Positions 62,121 to 64,000 of a DNA stretch of 64,000 nt are shown here, piece by piece (the first letter of the stretch is position 1; every line of letters begins with the position of its first letter). Below the pieces are notes generated by a model. The model did no database searches. It was not told where the DNA came from and saw nothing but the letters and a program-made list of their open reading frames with translations. The position numbers and the translations under genes are program-made. Source of the stretch: Bombyx mori (Eukaryota > Arthropoda > Insecta > Lepidoptera > Bombycidae); the NCBI RefSeq assembly GCF_030269925.1, contig NC_085132.1:3618501-3682500 (forward strand), given 5' to 3'.

Positions 62121-62252
62121 GCTAGATCGATTTATCGCCCCCGAAATCCCCTGTATACTAAATTTTGTGAAAATCGTTGGAGCCGTTTCCGAGATTCAGA
62201 TTATATATATATATATATACGAGAATTGCTCGTTTAAAGGTATAAGATACAA
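62120..62252 (+). repeat. LINE/SINE-like tail with (TA)n
   Basis: TTTTGTGAAAATCGTTGGAG, CCGTTTCCGAGATTCAG, a (TA)n run and AATTGCTCGTTTAAAGGTAT belong to a common lepidopteran repeat end. Confidence 0.5.
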
Positions 62253-62489
62253 GAGTAACAAACATTTGTCGATGACACTGATGCTATCATCAACGTTGAT
62301 GTGAACGAGTTCATTGTCAAGAACGACTTTAATGAAGAAAAAACAAAACGCGTTCTATCTGCAATTTCTGTGTGAGAAATCTACGTTTTGTTCGCCGATT
62401 AACGTGGCCTCGTTGGAACTCACAAGAAATTGTATCAGTTCACGTAACTGCGATTGTTAAGTAATTCTGGCCGTTTTAATCGGCTCAGG

Positions 62490-64000
62490 TAGTTGATGTC
62501 AAATCAAATCAAATCAAAAAAATTTTTTTTTTTTTTTTCAAATCAAATCAAAAAATTTTTATTCAACATAAATGAAAGTACATACTTGTTGAACGTCAAA
62601 AGAACTACCGCCAATTCACAAAAACTAGCCTCCGTCCTGAGAAGAATTGGCAAGAAACTCAGCGGGCATGCCTTTTTTTTTTACATATAAAATTATTATT
62701 TATTTATTTTTTAATATTATTATTTTTTTAAATATGAATTTTTTACACTGAGTATTATAACGTAACAATTACTACAATATTGAAATGCCTGGAGCGAGCA
62801 ACTCATTCCCACTTTGTGCAAACTTCTAGATAATCATTGACTTTATAGTAAGCTTTATTGCACAGATGTTCTTTAATAGTTTTCTTAAACCTATGTATAT
62901 GTAGGTTCTGAACATCATGTGGGATTTTGTTGTACAGGCGCACAGACAAACACCCGAATGAATTTCGTATCTTATGTAACCTACTCATCGGCACAACAAG
63001 CTTGTGTTTGTTCCTAGTATTTCTATTATGTATGTCCGACTGTTTAGGAAACTCCTCAATATGTTTACGAACATACATCAAATTTTCAAAAATGTACTGG
63101 GATGGCATAGTCAGAACTTTAATTTCTTTAAATTTCTCCCTCAGGGATTCCCTTGAGTGCATGTTATAAATAGCACGTATAGCTCTTTTCTGCAGAATAA
63201 ATATCATTTCTACATCGGCCGCATTGCCCCATAGCAAAATGCCATAGGACATGACACTGTGGAAGTAACTAAAGTAAACTAAACGAGCCGTGTCCGCGTT
63301 TGTTAACATTCTAATTTTTTTTACTGCGTATGCTGCAGAGCTGAGCTTACTCGCCAATTTATGAATATGAGGTCCCCACTGCAGTTTGGAGTCCACTGTT
63401 ATACCAAGAAATACGGTTGACTCAACAAGCTCCAATGATTCCTCAGAAACAATTACATCACTATCCACTTGTCTCACATTTAAAGATGGTTTAATACATT
63501 TTAAAGTAAATTTAATACATTTAGTTTTCTTACTATTCAATAATAGGTTATTGATACGGAACCAATGAACCACACACGAAATCGCATCATTCACTTCGTC
63601 ATAGACTTGTAGTTGTCGTTTAATTTTAAATAATAAAGATGTATCATCTGCGAATAATACGACCTCGTGTCGGGACTCAATAAAACTAGGTAAATCGTTT
63701 ATATATATTAGAAATAAAAAAGGACCCAAAATGGAACCCTGAGGTACACCCATTTTCAACAAGGTGCCTGAAGATCTATTACCTTTCACATCTACTGTTT
63801 GTATCCGTCCTGATAAATAGGAAGTAATAAGTTCCAATGCACCATCCCTAATACCATAGTGATGTAGTTTCCTCACCAATGTTTCATGTTCAACACAGTC
63901 AAATGCTTTGGATAAGTCACAGAAAATTCCAAGACAATCATGCGATTCCTCCCAAGATTTAAAAATATTTTTGACTAGATAAGCACCTGCATCAGTTGTA
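62490..64000 (-). mobile_element. Jockey/CR1-superfamily LINE running off the right edge
   Basis: The 3' end lies at about 62490-62560 with (TTTGA)n-type repeats on the - strand and a T/A run. The 3' UTR has the TACATACTTGTTGAACGTCA and ACTAGCCTCCGTCCTGAGAA words also found in GPAT intron 7. The coding part continues beyond the window. Confidence 0.82.
62803..63999 (-). CDS. LINE reverse transcriptase, partial (open at window edge)
   Basis: 399 uninterrupted codons starting at the right edge. DLSKAFDCVEHE (residues 28-39) holds the first catalytic Asp region, GVPQGSILGP is at about 84-93 and FADDTS with the two catalytic Asp at about 116-121. HWFRINNLLLNSKKTK, VFLGITVDSKLQWGPHI and SYGILLWGNA follow, ending YYKVNDYLEVCTKWE. 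The order is that of Jockey/CR1-type ORF2 proteins. No stops or frameshifts are present, so this copy may be recent or even intact. The N-terminal endonuclease would be beyond 64000. Confidence 0.85.
   Translation of the reverse strand, partial: TTDAGAYLVKNIFKSWEESHDCLGIFCDLSKAFDCVEHETLVRKLHHYGIRDGALELITSYLSGRIQTVDVKGNRSSGTLLKMGVPQGSILGPFLFLIYINDLPSFIESRHEVVLFADDTSLLFKIKRQLQVYDEVNDAISCVVHWFRINNLLLNSKKTKCIKFTLKCIKPSLNVRQVDSDVIVSEESLELVESTVFLGITVDSKLQWGPHIHKLASKLSSAAYAVKKIRMLTNADTARLVYFSYFHSVMSYGILLWGNAADVEMIFILQKRAIRAIYNMHSRESLREKFKEIKVLTMPSQYIFENLMYVRKHIEEFPKQSDIHNRNTRNKHKLVVPMSRLHKIRNSFGCLSVRLYNKIPHDVQNLHIHRFKKTIKEHLCNKAYYKVNDYLEVCTKWE

Noticed and set aside
62253..62376. Coding-like stretch TFVDDTDAIINVDVNEFIVK as a terminal exon of the 28294 gene
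   Set aside because: An in-frame TAA precedes it and no AG acceptor lies between that stop and the frame. It may be an old transposon remnant.

Overview
This is a window of insect nuclear DNA, almost certainly lepidopteran and most likely Bombyx (mori or mandarina). It is AT-rich, has intron-containing genes and is densely packed with dispersed repeats. The most frequent is a Bm1-type SINE, seen at least 12 times. The species call rests on my recognition of that repeat and on the silkworm-like mixture of LINE, SINE and mariner remnants. It is not from a database search.

The one clearly identifiable host gene is on the + strand, from 3300 to 20826: the 13 downstream coding exons of a mitochondrial-type glycerol-3-phosphate acyltransferase (GPAT1/GPAM, Drosophila minotaur). 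All exon phases join, giving 747 codons plus a TGA stop. Roughly the first 60 residues lie upstream of the window or were not found. Acyltransferase motifs I to IV fall on four consecutive exons (3 to 6). The introns are full of transposable elements: SINEs, LINE 3' ends, a solo LTR, and a 3.2-kb inverted-repeat DNA transposon with a dead mariner inside it.

From 20.8 to 28 kb there is intergenic DNA. It contains a TTAA-flanked MITE only about 80 bp after the GPAT stop, a complete hAT-type MITE with a perfect 8-bp target duplication, a tRNA-derived SINE, a solo LTR carrying a TATA box and initiator, and a decayed LINE reverse transcriptase. A probable first coding exon of a second + strand gene (signal-peptide-like N-terminus, strong splice donor) is at 28294-28402. 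Its other exons could not be found, so much of the DNA to the right may be its first intron.

From 29 to 56 kb nothing is convincingly host coding. It is a mosaic of SINEs, LINE tails and MITE-like repeats. The most structured part is 49.7-52.4 kb, where two inverted LINE 3' ends face outward and one of them is split by an R1-type LINE fragment with a 14-bp target duplication. From 57.0 to 59.3 kb lies a fairly young LINE reverse transcriptase with a single frameshift. From 62.5 kb to the right edge another LINE runs leftward on the - strand with an open reading frame that leaves the window.

No prokaryotic-type system, CRISPR, rRNA or true tRNA was seen. The most unusual observations are the nested inverted-repeat transposon with iterated ACAGTAAGT motifs in GPAT intron 7, GPAT exon 10 squeezed between two transposable elements at its splice sites, a 47-bp LINE micro-insertion, and a repeat family that carries a decayed coding frame.
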